64,000 nucleotides of DNA from Ferrovibrio sp. (GTDB lineage Bacteria; Pseudomonadota; Alphaproteobacteria; Ferrovibrionales; Ferrovibrionaceae): contig JAGOQS010000002.1 in the NCBI GenBank assembly GCA_017991315.1, positions 62,001-126,000 of the forward strand, written 5' to 3'. The position numbers and the translations under genes are program-made. Below, in pieces: positions 8,919-16,969 of the stretch (position 1 is the first letter of the stretch; every line of letters starts with the position of its first letter). The notes below the pieces were generated by a model. That model saw only the letters and a program-made list of their open reading frames with translations, had not been told where the DNA came from and ran no database searches.

Positions 8919-9428
8919 ATGACTGCCGAGATCGCCGCCTACTGGCCGCAAGTGCTGAAGATGCTCACCTCGTTCGGCGGTGCGATACTTATATTCATCG
9001 GCTTCTGGATTGCCGGCGGCATCGCCCGCACCGTGCTCTATCGCGTCGCGGAGCGCGACAAGCAGCGCAAGGACGTGCTGGAACTGCTGGCCTCGGCGGC
9101 GCGCTGGGGCATCATCGGGTTTGGCGCCATCACCGCGCTCGGCACGCTCGGCGCCGATGTCACCGGCCTGATCGCCGGCCTCGGCCTCACCGGCTTCGCG
9201 CTTGGCTTTGCGCTGAAGGACATCCTCTCCAGCCTGATGGCGGGCATGCTGATCCTGCTGAACCGTCCGTTCGTCAGCGGCGACCGCATTATCGTCACCG
9301 GTATCGAAGGCCGCGTGGCGAAGATCGACCTGCGCTACACCGAGGTGGTGGATGATGCCGGCAAGCGCAACCTGATTCCGAATGCCAATGTGCTTGGCAA
9401 CGTCGTGACCGTGCTGCCGGTCGCTTAA
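8919..9428 (+). CDS. Small MscS-type mechanosensitive channel protein
   Basis: A 169-residue MscS-family protein. Hydrophobic segments are near residues 14-36 and 62-80. The pore helix region VTGLIAGLGLTGFALGFAL is followed by KDILSSLMAGMLILLNRPF and the start of the beta domain (GDRIIVTGIEGRVAKIDLRYTEV), ending in NANVLGNVVTVLP. E. coli MscS is 286 residues; this protein keeps the pore and beta domain but has no room for the lower alpha/beta vestibule. The start at 8919 follows AAAGGGAG. It probably relieves turgor on osmotic downshock; the neighbour AsmA-like gene starts 30 bases on. Confidence 0.88.
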   Translation: MTAEIAAYWPQVLKMLTSFGGAILIFIGFWIAGGIARTVLYRVAERDKQRKDVLELLASAARWGIIGFGAITALGTLGADVTGLIAGLGLTGFALGFALKDILSSLMAGMLILLNRPFVSGDRIIVTGIEGRVAKIDLRYTEVVDDAGKRNLIPNANVLGNVVTVLPVA

Positions 9429-9458
9429 GCCGGTTCAGCCAACAGGAGGAGACGGAAA

Positions 9459-10259
9459 ATGGTGAAGAAGGTAGCCCTGGCCCTGGCCGTGATCGTGCTG
9501 ATCATTGCCGGCGGTGTCTATTACCTGTTCTCCAATCTCGACAGCCTGGTGAAGGTGGCGATTGAGACCTACGGCACCGAGGCCACCCAGGCCCGCGTCA
9601 GCGTCGGCAAGGTGACCATTGGCCTGCGCGAAGGCAGCGGCGCCATCACTGACCTCAAGGTCGCCAACCCGAAGGGCTTCAACACCCCGGAAGCGCTCAG
9701 CCTCGGCGATATCTCGCTGAAACTGGATACCGCGACGCTGCAGCAGAATCCCATCGTGATCAAGGAAGTGACCATCACGCGGCCGAAGGTGACCTATGAG
9801 TATGCCTCTGGCGGCGGCAATCTGGAGACGATTCAGAAGAACACCCAGGCTTATGCGCAGAAGATGGGCGCCGGCGGCTCGAAGCCGAATGGCGCCGCCA
9901 CGCCGCAGAAGGATGGCAAGGCCGAGACCAAGGTGATCATCGAGCGCCTGGTGGTAAGTGGCGGTCAGATCGCCATGAGCCATGCGGCTTTGCAAGGCCG
10001 CGAACTGAGCGCCGCCTTGCCAACCATTACGCTCACCGATATCGGCAAGAGCCAGGGCGGCGCCAGCCCGGCGGAAGTGGCCGAGAAGGTGCTGGGCACC
10101 ATCAGCCAGCAGGCCGCCCGCGTCGCCAGCGGCGAATTGCAAAAGCAGCTCGGCGATCAGCTCAAGGGCGCCATCGGTGGCGCGGCCGCTGCTGCCGGCG
10201 GTGCTGCTGGGGCGGCTGGCGGTGCGGCCGACAAGCTGAAAGGCCTGCTCGGCAAGTAG
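9459..10259 (+). CDS. Membrane-anchored AsmA-like protein
   Basis: A 266-residue protein. Residues 4-26 are a single membrane helix (ALALAVIVLIIAGGVYYLF) with a short positive cytoplasmic end, so the rest is periplasmic. The mature part has the alternating-strand pattern of AsmA-like proteins (VSVGKVTIGLREGSGAI, GFNTPEALSLGDISLKLD, IVIKEVTITRPKVTYEY). The C-terminal 25 residues are almost only Ala and Gly before DKLKGLLGK. AsmA-like proteins are linked to phospholipid transport to the outer membrane, but they are usually much longer. A GGAGGAGA site precedes the start. Likely co-transcribed with the MscS gene. Confidence 0.7.
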   Translation: MVKKVALALAVIVLIIAGGVYYLFSNLDSLVKVAIETYGTEATQARVSVGKVTIGLREGSGAITDLKVANPKGFNTPEALSLGDISLKLDTATLQQNPIVIKEVTITRPKVTYEYASGGGNLETIQKNTQAYAQKMGAGGSKPNGAATPQKDGKAETKVIIERLVVSGGQIAMSHAALQGRELSAALPTITLTDIGKSQGGASPAEVAEKVLGTISQQAARVASGELQKQLGDQLKGAIGGAAAAAGGAAGAAGGAADKLKGLLGK

Positions 10260-10325
10260 CCCTGCCGAGGGTAAGGGCGTAGACTGGCACCAGTCTCGCC
10301 CCGCCCCTGGCCCAAATATAACAGA

Positions 10326-11489
10326 ATGACCCTGACGCGTTTTCTGCTCGGCGCCCTGCCGGGCACCGCGGCCCTGCTGATCGGTATCGGCATGGCCCGT
10401 TTCGGCTACACGCCGCTGATTCCGGCGCTGATCCAGGATGGCTGGCTGCAGGCCTCGGAAGCCGTCTATCTCGGCGCCACCAATCTCACCGGCTACCTGT
10501 TCGGCAGCATGCTGTCCTACCGCCTCGCCACCCGCTTCGGCGCCGGGCCGATGGTGCGGCTGGCGCTGGTGCTGACCACGCTCAGCTTCATTGTCTGCGC
10601 CCTGCCGCTGGGCTTCTGGTGGTTCGTGCCCTGGCGCTTCATGGCCGGCTTCACCGGTGCCATGCTGATGATCATCGCCTTGCCGATCATTCTGGTGCGC
10701 ATGCCGCTGGACCGCCGGGCGCGGGCCGCTGGTGTGGTGTTCACCGGCGTCGGTATCGGCGTCGCCGCCAGTGGCAGCCTGGTGCCGAGCCTCGCCGCGT
10801 TCAGCGTCAGCGCCGTGTGGCTCGGCATGGCGCTGGTCTCAGGCAGCCTCACGCTGATCACCTGGAAAAGCTGGGTACAGGCCGCAGCACCTGTCGCGGC
10901 GACAAGTGAAGAGCCTTCCGGCAAGCTGCTGTCGCGGCCCATCGTGCTGCTGCTGCTGGCTTATGGCTTCGATTCTTTCGGCTTCGTGCCGCATACCGTG
11001 TTCTGGGTCGATTTCGTGGCGCGTGGCCTTGGCCGTGGCCTCGCGGAAGGCGGCTTCTACTGGGTCTGCTTCGGTGTCGGTGCGCTCTGCGGGCCGCTCG
11101 CCGCCGGCTTCACCGCCGAGAAGCTCGGCTTCCACCGCGCGCTGATCATCGCCTTCCTGCTGAAATCCTTCGGCATCTTCCTGCCGCTGCTCAGCACCTC
11201 GGTGCCGGCGCTGATGCTCTCACCCTTCCTCGCCGGTGCTTTCGCGCCCGGCATCTCGGCGATCCTCTCGGGCCGTGTCGCCGAACTGGTCGGCCTCACG
11301 CGCCACCGCCAGGTCTGGGGCTGGATGACTGTGGCGGTCGGTGCGGCGCAGGCCTGCGGCGGCTACAGCCTGTCGTATCTGTTCACCCAGACCCATTCCT
11401 ACATGCTGCAATTCCTCATCGGCGGCACGGCCCTCGCCATCGGCGCCGTGCTGGTGGCTTTGAGCGGCAGCAAGCCGAGGACGACCTGA
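10326..11489 (+). CDS. YbfB/YjiJ family MFS transporter
   Basis: A 387-residue carrier with about 12 hydrophobic segments. The N-terminal GIGMARFGYTPLIPALIQDG stretch is characteristic of the MFS_4 (YbfB/YjiJ) family. Cytoplasmic loop signatures include RLATRFGAGP and RMPLDRRARAAGVVFTGVGIG. Substrates of this family are unknown. No ribosome-binding site stands out. The stop is one base from the next ATG, so it is co-transcribed with the small protein at 11491. Confidence 0.85.
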   Translation: MTLTRFLLGALPGTAALLIGIGMARFGYTPLIPALIQDGWLQASEAVYLGATNLTGYLFGSMLSYRLATRFGAGPMVRLALVLTTLSFIVCALPLGFWWFVPWRFMAGFTGAMLMIIALPIILVRMPLDRRARAAGVVFTGVGIGVAASGSLVPSLAAFSVSAVWLGMALVSGSLTLITWKSWVQAAAPVAATSEEPSGKLLSRPIVLLLLAYGFDSFGFVPHTVFWVDFVARGLGRGLAEGGFYWVCFGVGALCGPLAAGFTAEKLGFHRALIIAFLLKSFGIFLPLLSTSVPALMLSPFLAGAFAPGISAILSGRVAELVGLTRHRQVWGWMTVAVGAAQACGGYSLSYLFTQTHSYMLQFLIGGTALAIGAVLVALSGSKPRTT

Positions 11490-11490
11490 C

Positions 11491-11820
11491 ATGGACCCAC
11501 GGCTGAAAGCGGAATTGCTGGTGCAGGCGATCCTACGGCTCTACGACCGCGAGATGATCCCGGCCTATCTGCGGCGGCGCGGCGATGCCGATGCCGGCGC
11601 CGTCGCCGTGAAAATCTCCTTAAGCCGCGACAGCGCCGTGCTGTTCACGCAAGCCCGCGACGGCGAAGGCCGCGCAGCCTGGTTCAAGACCGGGCCACAG
11701 GATGATGCCGCCGTGGAAGCCATGCTGGCCAAGGCGATCAGCCGCGATCCGGACCTGTGGATCGTGGAAGCCGAGGATGGCAAGGGCCGCTTCCCGCTGG
11801 ATGGCCCCATCATCGGCTGA
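11491..11820 (+). CDS. Hypothetical protein, 109 residues
   Basis: A small soluble-looking protein, not recognised. It contains ELLVQAILRLYDREMIPAYLRRRGDADAG, then VAVKISLSRDSAVLFTQARDGEGRAAWFKTG, then several Asp/Glu-rich turns. No signal peptide or membrane segment is visible. It begins one base after the stop of the MFS gene and is followed 34 bases later by a membrane microprotein gene, so it belongs to this small operon. Codon use is like its neighbours, which supports a real gene. Confidence 0.6.
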   Translation: MDPRLKAELLVQAILRLYDREMIPAYLRRRGDADAGAVAVKISLSRDSAVLFTQARDGEGRAAWFKTGPQDDAAVEAMLAKAISRDPDLWIVEAEDGKGRFPLDGPIIG

Positions 11821-11854
11821 TAGACTCAGCCATAATCAATTCAGGGAGGCCATC

Positions 11855-12001
11855 ATGGTCGGACCGCTTATTCTCATCGGCCTTGGCGCCCTGCTACTGG
11901 CAAACAACTTCGACATGCTGTCGCTGGCCTTCCTGAATCAATGGTGGCCGGCCATCCTGATCATCCTCGGCGTCGGCATGCTGTTTCAGCGCCGCCGCTA
12001 G
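11855..12001 (+). CDS. 48-residue membrane protein, LiaI/LiaF-like transmembrane region
   Basis: A short protein with two hydrophobic segments (residues 2-17 and 29-44) joined by NNFDMLSLAFLNQWWPA, ending in FQRRR. The pattern of a glycine-rich helix, then NQWWPAILIILGVGML, is the one seen in the LiaI/LiaF-like transmembrane region (DUF5668). GGGAGG precedes ATG 11855. Its function is unknown; family members are often linked to envelope stress. It converges with the MFS gene on the other strand, 7 bases apart. Confidence 0.72.
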   Translation: MVGPLILIGLGALLLANNFDMLSLAFLNQWWPAILIILGVGMLFQRRR

Positions 12002-12008
12002 TCCGGCA

Positions 12009-13295
12009 TCAAGCAGGCTGCACCACCGCCTTGGCGCGTTGCTGGCGCACTAGCAGCACGATTCCAGCCGCCACGATGCAGGCGGCACCCGCCAGGAAGA
12101 AAGCCGGCGTATAGCTCTGCGTGCTGGTGCGCACCAGGCCGGCACCATAGGCCGCCGTGGCGGCACCAAGCTGATGCGCGGCGAATACCCAGCCGAACAC
12201 CATGCCGACCTTCTGCGGCCCGAAGATCTGCCCGGTCAGCTTCACCGTCGGCGGCACCGTGGCGATCCAGTCCAGGCCATAGAACAGCGCAAACAGCGAT
12301 AGGCCATAGAGCGTGAAATCGGAATACGGCAGCCACATCAGCGAGAGGCCGCGCAGGCCGTAATACCAGAACAGCAGCTTGCGGTTATCGTAGCGGTCGG
12401 AGAGCCAGCCCGAGAGAATGGTGCCAACGACATCGAAGGCGCCCATCATCGCCAGCACCGACGCCGCCGGCACGGCGCTGAGGCCGAAATCGCTGCACAG
12501 TGCGATGAAATGCGTCTGGATCAGGCCGTTGGTGGAAAGGCCGCAGATGAAGAAGCTGCCGGCGAGAATCCAGAATACCGGCTTCTGCGCCGCTTCCCAC
12601 AGCACCACGAACGGCGTCGCCAGGCTCGGCAGCGGTGCGGGCGCCGCTGGCGCCGCCAGCGCGGTTTCGCCATAGGGTGCCAAGCCGAGATCGCTCGGCC
12701 GGTTGCGCATCAGCAAAGCCGCCAGCACCAGCGCGGCGCCACAGGCAATCACCACCGGGAAAACCGCCGAGCGCCAGCCCCATTGCTCGATCATCCAGGC
12801 GGCAATCGGCAGGAAGGCCAATTGTCCGGTGGCGGAACTGGCGGTGAGCAGGCCAACCACCAGGCCGCGCCGCGTGGTAAACCAGCGGTTGGCGACCACG
12901 GCGCCGAGCACCAAAGCGGTCATGCCGGTGCCCAAGCCCAGCACCAGGCCCCAGAGCAGGAAAAGCTGCCACAGGCTTTGCACCTGCGTCGCCATCGCCA
13001 TGCCGGCACCGACCAGCAGCACCGCCACCGTGATCACCTGGCGCAGGCCGAAACGCTCCATCAGCAACGCCGCCATCGGCCCCATCAGGCCGAACAGCGC
13101 GAAGCGGAATGCCAGGCTGGAGGCAATCTCATCGGTGGTCCAGCCGAATTCCTTGCCCAAAGGCAGCAGCATGGCGCCGGGCAGACCGAGTGCCGCCGAC
13201 ATCACCAGCATGGTGAGGAAAGTGACGGCGGCGATCACCCAGGCATAGTGGATGCCACGGCGTTGCAGCCACGGCGCGAGAGCGGATGCCAGCAT
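12009..13295 (-). CDS. MFS transporter, monocarboxylate/oxalate-formate antiporter-like
   Basis: A 428-residue carrier with about 12 membrane segments. The start HYAWVIAAVTFLTMLVMSAALGLPG and the long loop with GLAPYGE suit the MFS group that includes OFA-type and monocarboxylate carriers. ATG 13295 lies 2 bases after the thiolase stop codon, an arrangement that couples translation; an upstream frame to 13346 overlaps the thiolase and is rejected. It is the last gene of the AKR-thiolase-MFS operon and probably moves an organic acid related to that pathway. Confidence 0.85.
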   Translation of the reverse strand: MLASALAPWLQRRGIHYAWVIAAVTFLTMLVMSAALGLPGAMLLPLGKEFGWTTDEIASSLAFRFALFGLMGPMAALLMERFGLRQVITVAVLLVGAGMAMATQVQSLWQLFLLWGLVLGLGTGMTALVLGAVVANRWFTTRRGLVVGLLTASSATGQLAFLPIAAWMIEQWGWRSAVFPVVIACGAALVLAALLMRNRPSDLGLAPYGETALAAPAAPAPLPSLATPFVVLWEAAQKPVFWILAGSFFICGLSTNGLIQTHFIALCSDFGLSAVPAASVLAMMGAFDVVGTILSGWLSDRYDNRKLLFWYYGLRGLSLMWLPYSDFTLYGLSLFALFYGLDWIATVPPTVKLTGQIFGPQKVGMVFGWVFAAHQLGAATAAYGAGLVRTSTQSYTPAFFLAGAACIVAAGIVLLVRQQRAKAVVQPA

Positions 13296-13297
13296 GA

Positions 13298-14461
13298 TTA
13301 CGCTGCCTCCAGCACGGTGGCGACGCCTTGGCCGCCGCCGATGCATTGTGTCGCCACGGCGTAACGCTTGCCCTCGCGCTTGAGCAACTGCGCCGCCTTG
13401 CCGGTGATGCGCGCGCCGGTGGCACCCAAGGGATGGCCGATGGCAATGGCGCCGCCATCAAGATTGACCTTCGCCGCATCGACACCGAGTTCGCGCAGGC
13501 AGGCAATCGCCTGGCTGGAGAAAGCCTCGTTGACCTCGAACAGGTCGATGTCGTCCACGCTCAGGCCGGCGCGCTGCAATGCCTTGCGCGTCGATGGCAC
13601 CGGGCCCATGCCCATGATTTCCGGCGCGCAGCCAGCGGTGGCAACGGCGCGGACCAGCGCCAGCACCGGCAGATTATGCTTCACCGCGAAAGCCTCGGAA
13701 CAGACCAGCGTGGCCGCCGCGCCATCAGTGAGCGGCGAGGCAGTGCCGGCGGTAACGGTGCCATCGAAAGCCGGCTTCAGCGCGGCAAGACCTTCCAGGG
13801 TCGTCTGTGGCCTTAGGCAGCCATCGCTGTCCACAATGCCATCCAGAGTTTCGACCGGAACGATCTCGCCCATCAGCCTGCCGGCATTGAAAGCCGCCGC
13901 CGCCTTTTGCTGCGACACCAGCGCGAAAGCCTCCTGCTCGGGGCGAGACACGTTGAACTGCGCCGCGACATTTTCCGCCGTGCGGCCCATGGAGATATAG
14001 GCCTCGATGCCGATTTCGGCATCGGGATGCTCCGGCGACTTGAAGCGCGGATTAGCTGAGAAGTTGAAGCCGCCCTGCGGCACCATGGTCATCGATTCCA
14101 CGCCGGCGCAGAGGAAGGCATCCCCTGCCCCGATGGCGATCTGGCCGACGGCATAATGGATGCCGGTCATCGAGGAACCGCAGAAACGGTTGATGGTGCC
14201 GCCGCTGACGGTGTTGGGAAAACCGGCCAGCAGCGAGGCGATGCGGGCGATATTGTTGCCTTGCGCCGATTCCGGATAGGCACAGCCCATCAGCACATCC
14301 TCGATCAGCCCCGGATCGAGGTCGAGCCGGTTCACCAGCCCCTTGATCGCGGTGGCAGCGAGATCGTCCGGCCGCACATTGGCCAGCCGGCCCTTCTTGG
14401 CGAAATGGAACGGGGTGCGGGCATAACCCGCGATCACGGCCCTGGAACGACTATTGGTCAT
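13298..14461 (-). CDS. Thiolase family protein (acetyl-CoA C-acyltransferase)
   Basis: A 387-residue thiolase, which splits 3-ketoacyl-CoA or condenses two acyl-CoA. The nucleophile is C94 in NRFCGSSM, the catalytic His is in AIGHPLGATG, and the second Cys is in TQCIGGGQG near the C-terminus. The VNEAF motif is also present. A strong AAGGAGAGAG site precedes ATG 14461. It sits between an aldo/keto reductase (12 bases upstream) and an MFS carrier (2 bases downstream), in an operon facing a TetR gene. The chain length of the substrate cannot be told. Confidence 0.94.
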   Translation of the reverse strand: MTNSRSRAVIAGYARTPFHFAKKGRLANVRPDDLAATAIKGLVNRLDLDPGLIEDVLMGCAYPESAQGNNIARIASLLAGFPNTVSGGTINRFCGSSMTGIHYAVGQIAIGAGDAFLCAGVESMTMVPQGGFNFSANPRFKSPEHPDAEIGIEAYISMGRTAENVAAQFNVSRPEQEAFALVSQQKAAAAFNAGRLMGEIVPVETLDGIVDSDGCLRPQTTLEGLAALKPAFDGTVTAGTASPLTDGAAATLVCSEAFAVKHNLPVLALVRAVATAGCAPEIMGMGPVPSTRKALQRAGLSVDDIDLFEVNEAFSSQAIACLRELGVDAAKVNLDGGAIAIGHPLGATGARITGKAAQLLKREGKRYAVATQCIGGGQGVATVLEAA

Positions 14462-14472
14462 GGTCTCTCTCC

Positions 14473-15531
14473 TTAAGCCACCGGCAGCGCCGGCAGGTCC
14501 AGCTTGTCCAGCACGCCACCGGCCAGGCGCGGCAGCGAAGCCTGCAACTGCTCATGCGGCACCCCGAGCGGCACGGCGCTGACAGCATCCAGCGCGGCGA
14601 CCTGTGCGGCATCGAGCTGCAAGGACAGCGCACCGAGCGTGCCATCGAGGTGCGCCCGCGTGCGCGGCCCCAGGATCGGGATCAGGCTGGTGCTGGAGCG
14701 CGCTGCTTTGGCCCGCAGCCAGGCAATCGCCACATGGGTGGCCGGGGCGCCGACTTCCGCCGCCACCGCCAGCACGGCATCGAGCAAGGCGGTCTCGCGT
14801 GCCGATTTCTCGGTATGCACCAGCATGCCGAGTTTGGTCAGGCGCGAGGCCTCCTGCTGCTCGCGGTATTTGCCGGTGAGGAAGCCGCCGCCGAGCGGCG
14901 ACCACAAGGCAGCGCCGAGGCCCAATGCTTCCGCCATCGGCAGCAATTCGCGATCCGGTGTGCGCTCGGCAAGGCTGTATTCCACTTGGATGCCGGCGAG
15001 CGGCAAGGTGTTGCGCAGTTCGGCCAGCGTGGCGGCGCGCGAGATGCGCCAGGCCGGGAAGTTGGACAGGCCGGCATGCAGGATCTTGCCGCTGCGCGCC
15101 AGATCGTCGAAGCCGCGCAGGATTTCCTCCATCGGCGTCAGGCCATCGGCCATATGGGCCCAGAGCAGGTCGATGCGGTCGGTCTTGAGCCGCTTCAGGC
15201 TGTCCTCGACGGCGCGGATCATCGTCTTGCGGCTATTGCCGGTACGGGCCAAGTCGGTCTTCGGTCCTGCACCCAGCGTGTATTTTGTCGCCAGCACGAA
15301 ATAGTCGCGGTCGGCGGCAATGAAGTCGCCCAGCATCGCTTCGGACTGCCCCACCTGATAGGTGTCCGCCGTGTCGATGAAATTGCCGCTGGCCGCGACA
15401 TAACCATCGAATATCGACTTGGCCTCGTCGCGCTCGGCGCCATGGCCCCAGCCGGTACCGAAATTGCCGGTGCCGAGCGCCAATTCCGACACACGCAGGC
15501 CCGTATGGCGCCCGAAAAGTTTGTACCGCAT
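14473..15531 (-). CDS. Aldo/keto reductase
   Basis: A 352-residue NADPH-dependent oxidoreductase with the (beta/alpha)8 AKR fold. The catalytic tetrad is visible: Asp and Tyr in DTADTYQVG, Lys in VLATKYTLG, His in LLWAHMADG. The N-terminus MRYKLFGRHTGLRVSELALGTGNFG and the C-terminal SLIPILGPRTRAHLDG match the AKR group with a phosphate-binding loop for NADPH. ATG 15531 has GGAG at good spacing; a GTG one codon earlier is less likely. It is the first gene of the operon controlled by the divergent TetR, with the promoter region 15532-15624. Confidence 0.92.
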   Translation of the reverse strand: MRYKLFGRHTGLRVSELALGTGNFGTGWGHGAERDEAKSIFDGYVAASGNFIDTADTYQVGQSEAMLGDFIAADRDYFVLATKYTLGAGPKTDLARTGNSRKTMIRAVEDSLKRLKTDRIDLLWAHMADGLTPMEEILRGFDDLARSGKILHAGLSNFPAWRISRAATLAELRNTLPLAGIQVEYSLAERTPDRELLPMAEALGLGAALWSPLGGGFLTGKYREQQEASRLTKLGMLVHTEKSARETALLDAVLAVAAEVGAPATHVAIAWLRAKAARSSTSLIPILGPRTRAHLDGTLGALSLQLDAAQVAALDAVSAVPLGVPHEQLQASLPRLAGGVLDKLDLPALPVA

Positions 15532-15548
15532 CACGCCGCTCCGTTTAG

Positions 15549-15595
15549 ATGATGATCATCATGTATTGACATACATGACGCACGTCATTTATCTT
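15549..15595. promoter_or_regulatory. Nested palindromes and a promoter between the AKR and TetR genes
   Basis: Three perfect palindromic elements are packed here: ATGATGATCATCAT (15549-15562), CATGTA-N6-TACATG (15560-15577) and ATGACG-CA-CGTCAT (15575-15588). The N6 of the second is TTGACA (15566-15571), a consensus -35 box, with TATCTT at 15590-15595 after 18 bases as a -10 box reading toward the TetR gene. The palindrome in the spacer is an obvious TetR operator, so the regulator probably represses itself and the divergent AKR operon. Confidence 0.6.
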
Positions 15596-15624
15596 GTCAA
15601 GCAGGCGTTACAGGAGAATGTGCC

Positions 15625-16197
15625 ATGCGGGTCAGCAGGGAACAGGCAGCGGAAAACCGCCAGCGGATCGTGACGACGGCGGCCAGGCTGTTTCGCGAAA
15701 AGGGCTTCGACGGCATCGGCGTTGCCGACCTGATGCGCCAGGCCGGCCTCACCCATGGCGGCTTCTACGGCCATTTCGACTCCAAGGAAGACCTGATGGC
15801 CGAGGCTTCCGACATGGTGCTGCGGCAATCGCTGCAACGCTGGCATGAGCGCATCGCGCGCCATCCGGAAGATCCGCTCGGCGCCGTGGTACACGCCTAT
15901 CTGCGGCCGCAGCACCGCGACGAACCGGGCGGCGGCTGCGCCTTCGCCGCGATGGGCTCCGAACTTGCGCGGCAGCCGAAAAGCCTGCGCCGCCCGATCA
16001 CCGAGACGCTGCGCGGCTTTTTCGACATGCTCGGCAACCTGATCGGTGGCCGCGGCGCAGCAGCCAAGCGCAAGCAGGGCATGTATGCCTACAGCGCTAT
16101 GGTCGGCGCCATCGTTCTGTCGCGCATCGCGGATGACGACGAATTGTCGCGCGAAATCCTCGCCGCCGTAGCCGAGGGCATCACAGCCCGGCAATAA
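15625..16197 (+). CDS. TetR/AcrR family transcriptional regulator
   Basis: A 190-residue repressor. The helix-turn-helix is at residues about 10-57 (RIVTTAARLFREKGFDGIGVADLMRQAGLTHGGFYGHFDSKEDL). The C-terminal ligand domain contains GGCAFAAMGSELARQP, seen in the TetR group often annotated near YxaF/LmrA-like regulators. It is divergent from the aldo/keto reductase operon, and the shared upstream region holds nested palindromes overlapping its -35 box. It probably senses an aldehyde, ketone or related electrophile handled by that operon, but the ligand is not known. Confidence 0.92.
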   Translation: MRVSREQAAENRQRIVTTAARLFREKGFDGIGVADLMRQAGLTHGGFYGHFDSKEDLMAEASDMVLRQSLQRWHERIARHPEDPLGAVVHAYLRPQHRDEPGGGCAFAAMGSELARQPKSLRRPITETLRGFFDMLGNLIGGRGAAAKRKQGMYAYSAMVGAIVLSRIADDDELSREILAAVAEGITARQ

Positions 16198-16270
16198 GCG
16201 CAGCGACACGCTCGGCACAGTCTACAAAATCTCCCGATACCAGCTTTCCTGGCGGATTACCGCCAATTCA

Positions 16271-16307
16271 GATATATTTCTAGATATATCTTGAATTACG
16301 ATATATC
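16271..16307. promoter_or_regulatory. AT-rich GATATAT repeats upstream of the PadR gene
   Basis: Three related boxes stand in the leader: GATATATTTC (16271-16280), the palindrome AGATATATCT (16282-16291) and GATATATC (16300-16307). They sit 75-110 bases before the PadR start in a region far more AT-rich than the surrounding genes. The E. coli homologue YqjI regulates its own promoter through AT-rich inverted repeats, so these are the likely autoregulatory operators. Confidence 0.55.
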
Positions 16308-16381
16308 TCGATCTATTTTTCAGACTGTGAGGCACGGCCTAGCCGTACGCCTCGCATCAGTCCAAGAAAGGATAAAAAAAC

Positions 16382-16957
16382 ATGATCCACAAATTGTTCG
16401 GCCATCGTGGCCGCCGCCATCGCGACGAAAGCGCCGGCATGGAGGGCGGCGAGCATGAGCATCGCGGCCCGTTCGGCCATCGCCGCCACGGCCATCGCGA
16501 CGGTCGCCGCCTGTTCGACTATGGCGAGCTGCGCCTGCTGCTGCTGGCGATGATCGGCGAAGCGCCGCGCCACGGCTATGAACTGATCAAGGCCATCGAG
16601 GAACGCTTCGGCGGCAGCTACAGCCCCAGCCCAGGCGTGATCTACCCCACGCTCGCCTGGCTCGACGACATGGGCTATGCCCGCATCGAGGCCGAGGAAG
16701 GCAGCCGCAAGCGCTATCACATCACGCCGGAGGGCGAGAGCTTCCTCACCGCGAACCGCGCGGCGGTGGATGCGCTGCTCAGCCGCCAGGGCGGCAGCGA
16801 AGGCCGTGGCGGCGTGCCGGCCCCTGTGCTGCGCGCGATGGAAAACCTGAAACTGGCCTTGCGCCTGCGCCTGCGCCAGGGCTCGATCGACGCGGCAGCG
16901 GCGGAGAAGATCGCGGCGGTGCTGGATGCCGCGGCCCAGACGGTGGAGCGGAGCTGA
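16382..16957 (+). CDS. PadR family regulator with His-rich N-terminus, YqjI-like metal sensor
   Basis: A 191-residue regulator. Residues 1-43 are rich in His and Arg (at least nine His, for example RRHRDESAG, GGEHEHRGPF, HRRHGHRDG). Residues 44-115 are the PadR winged helix: FDYGELRLLLLAMIGEAPRHG, YELIKAIEERFGGSYSPSPG, VIYPTLAWLDDMGY. The C-terminal helix (145-190) would form the dimer. The layout and the core motif follow E. coli YqjI, a nickel/iron-responsive repressor whose His-rich tail binds metal. YqjI controls a ferric reductase gene (yqjH); none is found next to this gene, so its target is elsewhere or is itself. Confidence 0.88.
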   Translation: MIHKLFGHRGRRHRDESAGMEGGEHEHRGPFGHRRHGHRDGRRLFDYGELRLLLLAMIGEAPRHGYELIKAIEERFGGSYSPSPGVIYPTLAWLDDMGYARIEAEEGSRKRYHITPEGESFLTANRAAVDALLSRQGGSEGRGGVPAPVLRAMENLKLALRLRLRQGSIDAAAAEKIAAVLDAAAQTVERS

Positions 16958-16965
16958 TCCGCTCC
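16945..16965. terminator. Inverted repeat at the PadR 3' end
   Basis: GGAGCGGA (16945-16952) pairs with TCCGCTCC (16958-16965) around a 5-base loop that contains the PadR stop codon. There is no T tract. It lies between convergent genes and may slow polymerase, but it is only a weak terminator candidate. Confidence 0.35.
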
Positions 16966-16969
16966 CCTC

